Shown here piece by piece: positions 6,107 to 7,745 of a stretch of DNA of 7,745 nt. Every line of letters starts with the position of its first letter. Positions within the stretch are counted from its first letter, which is position 1. Source of the DNA: an uncultured Clostridia bacterium (GTDB lineage: Bacteria; Bacillota; Clostridia; UMGS1883); NCBI GenBank assembly GCA_947624455.1, contig CANQKL010000074.1, forward strand, positions 1-7,745, given 5' to 3'. The position numbers and the translations under genes are program-made. The notes beneath the pieces were generated by a model, which was given only the letters and a program-made list of their open reading frames with translations, did no database searches and was not told the origin of the DNA.

Positions 6107-6541
6107 TCACCTCAAGAAAAGATAGTAAATAATGCCTGCGATAATTGACGCCGCCGTGCCGTAAACTATTACGGGACCGGCTACGATGAACATTTTTGCC
6201 CCAACTCCGGTGACAAAGCCCTCCGTTTTGTACTCCATGGCCGGGGAGATCACCGAGTTGCTGAAGCCCGTTATGGGTACCAGCGTTCCCGCGCCGGCAA
6301 AACGGGCTATCTTTTCAAAAACTCCCAGAGCCGTGAGCAGCGCCGCCAGAAAAATAAGGCTTATGCTGACCCATGAGCCAGCGGCGGTTTTGTCAGCCCC
6401 CAGATAGAGATAGAGATGGCGAAGCCCCTCTCCAAGGGTGCAGATCAGCCCGCCCACCAGAAAGGCCTTGAGACAGTCCGACCACAGGGGCGAGTTTTTT
6501 GTGTATTGGTCAACTAATTTGGAATATTCCTGATTTGTCAT
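6107..6541 (-). CDS. spoVAC: stage V sporulation protein AC (membrane channel subunit)
   Basis: SpoVAC is an integral protein of the spore inner membrane. In Bacillus subtilis it acts as a mechanosensitive channel in dipicolinic acid transport. The 144-aa product matches the family's usual length. Its signature segments are CLKAFLVGGLICTLGEGL (23-40), LIFLAALLTALGVFEKIARF, the FAGAGTLVPITGFSNSVISP block and EYKTEGFVTGVGAKMF. Hydrophobic segments lie at about 24-45, 57-75 and 108-142 (the last perhaps two helices). AGGAGG (6546-6551) is 4 nt before the ATG at 6539-6541 and overlaps the stop codon of the upstream 35-aa ORF, which suggests coupled translation. It is the middle gene of the apparent unit 35-aa ORF - spoVAC - spoVAD. 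Confidence 0.96.
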   Translation of the reverse strand: MTNQEYSKLVDQYTKNSPLWSDCLKAFLVGGLICTLGEGLRHLYLYLGADKTAAGSWVSISLIFLAALLTALGVFEKIARFAGAGTLVPITGFSNSVISPAMEYKTEGFVTGVGAKMFIVAGPVIVYGTAASIIAGIIYYLFLR

Positions 6542-6549
6542 ACTTCCTC

Positions 6550-6657
6550 CTATATTAAAGCGGTTTGCAGATCCATTGTGATGCCCCGATCCGCCAGCGC
6601 CAGCTTAAGTAGGTACAGCCCGGCTATGGCGGCCGCGAGCGCTATCTTTTTGAACAT
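6550..6657 (-). CDS. 35-aa hydrophobic small protein ahead of spoVAC
   Basis: A short frame that begins with ATG at 6655-6657 and encodes 35 residues: MFKKIALAAAIAGLYLLKLA, then LADRGITMDLQTALI. A strong AAAGGAGAT ribosome binding site lies at 6664-6672, about 8 nt upstream of the ATG. Residues 5-22 are hydrophobic after a Lys-Lys pair, as in a single-pass membrane protein with its N-terminus inside. The TAG stop codon (6550-6552) overlaps the spoVAC AGGAGG, so the two genes would be translationally linked. I recognise no family. It could be a real membrane micropeptide of the SpoVA machinery or a leader peptide that sets spoVAC translation. The good start site and tight spacing favour translation; function is unknown. 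Confidence 0.6.
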   Translation of the reverse strand: MFKKIALAAAIAGLYLLKLALADRGITMDLQTALI

Positions 6658-6678
6658 ATGACCATCTCCTTTAGGGCA

Positions 6679-6708
6679 TAGTGTACCCGCCGCGATGAAT
6701 TTTATTAA
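6679..6708 (-). promoter_or_regulatory. candidate forespore (sigma-G/F-like) promoter of the spoVA genes
   Basis: On the minus strand TTAATA (6703-6708) and TACACTA (6679-6685) are 17 bp apart. They match the sigma-G pattern TGAATA / CATACTA at 5 of 6 and 5 of 7 positions. The spoVA operon of B. subtilis is sigma-G dependent, so a forespore promoter is expected here. The predicted start would fall almost at the AAAGGAG of the 35-aa ORF, a very short leader, which lowers confidence. Confidence 0.35.
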
Positions 6709-6714
6709 AAAATA

Positions 6715-6743
6715 TTGAAAAGTCCGCCGAAATGTGCTATACT
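6715..6743 (+). promoter_or_regulatory. sigma-A-type promoter of the fumarate hydratase alpha gene
   Basis: TTGAAA (6715-6720) and TATACT (6738-6743) are separated by 17 bp, close to consensus. The expected start near 6750 leaves a leader of about 90 nt. In it AGCGGT (6767-6772) and ACCGCT (6799-6804) could pair across a 26-nt loop. No known riboswitch or terminator was recognised in the leader. The promoter is divergent from, and almost touches, the candidate spoVA promoter. Confidence 0.8.
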
Positions 6744-6839
6744 TAAGGCAACACCGAAAGCTTCTCAGCGGTCTATTTTCCGTGACCGGCGTAAAGAAAC
6801 CGCTCGGAACGCTTAAAAAACAGCGAAGGGACGATAGTT

Positions 6840-7682
6840 ATGCGCGTTATAAAAGCAGACGAAATAATTTCCGCCGTGGCCCGGCTCTGCGTGGACGCCA
6901 ACCGCAGACTGTGCGACGACGTGTACCGGGGACTTTGCCGGGCTGTGGAAACCGAGGAATCCCCGCTGGGGAGATCAATTTTGGAAAAAATTGTCGAAAA
7001 TGCCGACCTCGCCCGGGAAAAGGAAATGCCCATATGTCAGGACACTGGAATGGCGGTATTCTTTGTGGAGATGGGCAACGAAACGGCGGTCGAGGGAATG
7101 ACAATTGAGGAGGCCGTCAACGAAGGAGTGCGCCGGGGCTACCGGGAGGGGTACCTGCGCAAGAGCGTCGTCGCCGATCCTCTGCGCCGGGTGAACACCG
7201 GCGACAACACTCCTGCTATCGTCCATTTGACTCAGGTTCGGGGGGACAGGCTCACTATCACCGTCGCTCCCAAGGGCTTCGGCAGCGAAAACATGAGCGG
7301 CGTGAGGATGCTCAAGCCCTCGGACGGGGAGGAGGGGGTCAAGAGCTTCGTCGTCGAGACTGTGGAAAAGGGCGGCAGCAACCCCTGCCCGCCCGTCGTA
7401 GTGGGCGTCGGCATCGGAGGCACTATGGAAATGGCCGCCATTTTGGCGAAAAAGGCTTTGACCCTGCCCATTGACGGCTGCAATCCCGACCCATATTACG
7501 CGGATATGGAAAAGGAGCTGCTGGAACGCATAAACAGCCTTGGTATAGGGCCCCAGGGCCTTGGCGGCAGGACTACGGCGCTGAAGGTGAACATACTGAC
7601 CTTTCCCACCCATATTGCCGGACTGCCCGTTGCGGTAAATATAAGCTGCCATGTTACCCGGCACAAAACGGCGGAGCTGTAA
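6840..7682 (+). CDS. fumA: class I fumarate hydratase, alpha subunit
   Basis: Alpha subunit of the two-subunit, 4Fe-4S, oxygen-sensitive fumarate hydratase, which interconverts fumarate and (S)-malate in the cytoplasm. The 280-aa product has the normal alpha-subunit length and family blocks: PICQDTGMAVFF, NTGDNTPAIVH, APKGFGSENMSG, GGSNPCPPVVVGVGIGGTME and the ending NISCHVTRHKTAEL. Three cysteines in conserved settings, Cys66 (ICQDTG), Cys183 (NPCPP) and Cys270 (SCH), are the expected cluster ligands. AAGGG (6826-6830) lies 9 nt before the ATG. The family also includes the L(+)-tartrate dehydratase alpha subunit TtdA, which cannot be fully excluded from sequence alone. The beta subunit would normally follow; the window ends 63 bases later, before any downstream gene can be seen. 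No terminator follows the stop codon. Confidence 0.92.
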   Translation: MRVIKADEIISAVARLCVDANRRLCDDVYRGLCRAVETEESPLGRSILEKIVENADLAREKEMPICQDTGMAVFFVEMGNETAVEGMTIEEAVNEGVRRGYREGYLRKSVVADPLRRVNTGDNTPAIVHLTQVRGDRLTITVAPKGFGSENMSGVRMLKPSDGEEGVKSFVVETVEKGGSNPCPPVVVGVGIGGTMEMAAILAKKALTLPIDGCNPDPYYADMEKELLERINSLGIGPQGLGGRTTALKVNILTFPTHIAGLPVAVNISCHVTRHKTAEL

Positions 7683-7685
7683 AAA

Positions 7686-7737
7686 TCTACAAAAACCTAT
7701 TGACGTACCGCCTGATTTGTTGTATAATATTTGTAGA
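7686..7737. repeat. 8-bp inverted repeat bracketing the terminal promoter
   Basis: TCTACAAA (7686-7693) and TTTGTAGA (7730-7737) are exact reverse complements 36 bp apart. One arm lies upstream of the -35 box and the other over the expected transcription start. This could be a split operator, but two 8-bp arms are short enough to occur by chance. Confidence 0.4.
7700..7728 (+). promoter_or_regulatory. near-consensus sigma-A promoter for a gene beyond the window
   Basis: TTGACG (7700-7705) and TATAAT (7723-7728) with a 17-bp spacer differ from the housekeeping consensus at one base. It starts 17 nt after the fumarate hydratase alpha stop codon. The expected start near 7735 is followed by GAAAGGG at the window edge. 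It would drive the next gene, either the beta subunit or an unrelated unit. Confidence 0.8.
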
Positions 7738-7745
7738 GAAAGGGC

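Noticed and set aside
5455..6132. 225-codon open frame antisense to spoVAD
   Set aside because: spoVAD matches its family along its whole length. The antisense product is low-complexity, with no start signal.
1..7745. CRISPR array, prophage or defence system
   Set aside because: No regularly spaced direct repeats, no cas, phage or nuclease-like proteins were seen. The genes are housekeeping, sporulation and carbohydrate-active.

Overview
The window reads as chromosomal DNA from an anaerobic, endospore-forming member of the Firmicutes (Clostridia, perhaps an Oscillospiraceae-like gut lineage). The signs are two spore-specific spoVA genes, an oxygen-sensitive class I (4Fe-4S) fumarate hydratase subunit, purine-rich ribosome binding sites, sigma-A promoters with exact 17-bp spacers, and a large secreted glycan-active enzyme. 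The base composition looks moderately GC-rich and even; this was judged by eye and not computed.

Layout. 1-317 (-): 5' part of pyrG (CTP synthase), GTG start. 318-529: divergent promoter region with back-to-back sigma-A promoters and a perfect 11-bp dyad. 530-985 (+): tadA (tRNA adenosine deaminase), followed after 3 nt by tRNA-Ser(CGA) at 989-1077 and a strong terminator at 1084-1119. 1120-1340: intergenic, carrying the promoter of the next gene. 1341-4724 (+): a 1127-aa secreted modular protein with a copper-amine-oxidase-N-like domain, three ricin-B-like repeats, an FN3-like domain, a GH43-like propeller and an F5/8-type-C domain. 4725-5040: a 316-bp element bounded by perfect 15-bp terminal inverted repeats, carrying a terminator and a highly structured, RNA-like core. 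5053-6657 (-): spoVAD, spoVAC and a previously unlisted 35-aa hydrophobic ORF, forming an apparent forespore operon. 6715-7682 (+): promoter, leader and the alpha subunit of class I fumarate hydratase. 7686-7745: a near-consensus promoter for a gene beyond the window.

How the parts fit together. tadA and tRNA-Ser look like one translation-related transcript. SpoVAC and SpoVAD belong to the channel and binding machinery that moves dipicolinic acid into and out of the spore; spoVAE, usually the third gene of the clostridial set, is not here. The GH43-like protein is a free-standing extracellular carbohydrate-active enzyme with no transporter or regulator beside it. The most unusual object is the 316-bp element. 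It starts right after the GH43 stop codon and ends 12 bp from the spoVAD stop codon. It combines transposon-like ends with a core that folds on the + strand into stems containing tandem G.A mismatches, followed by a T-run. This could be a mobilisable or repeated element carrying a structured RNA.
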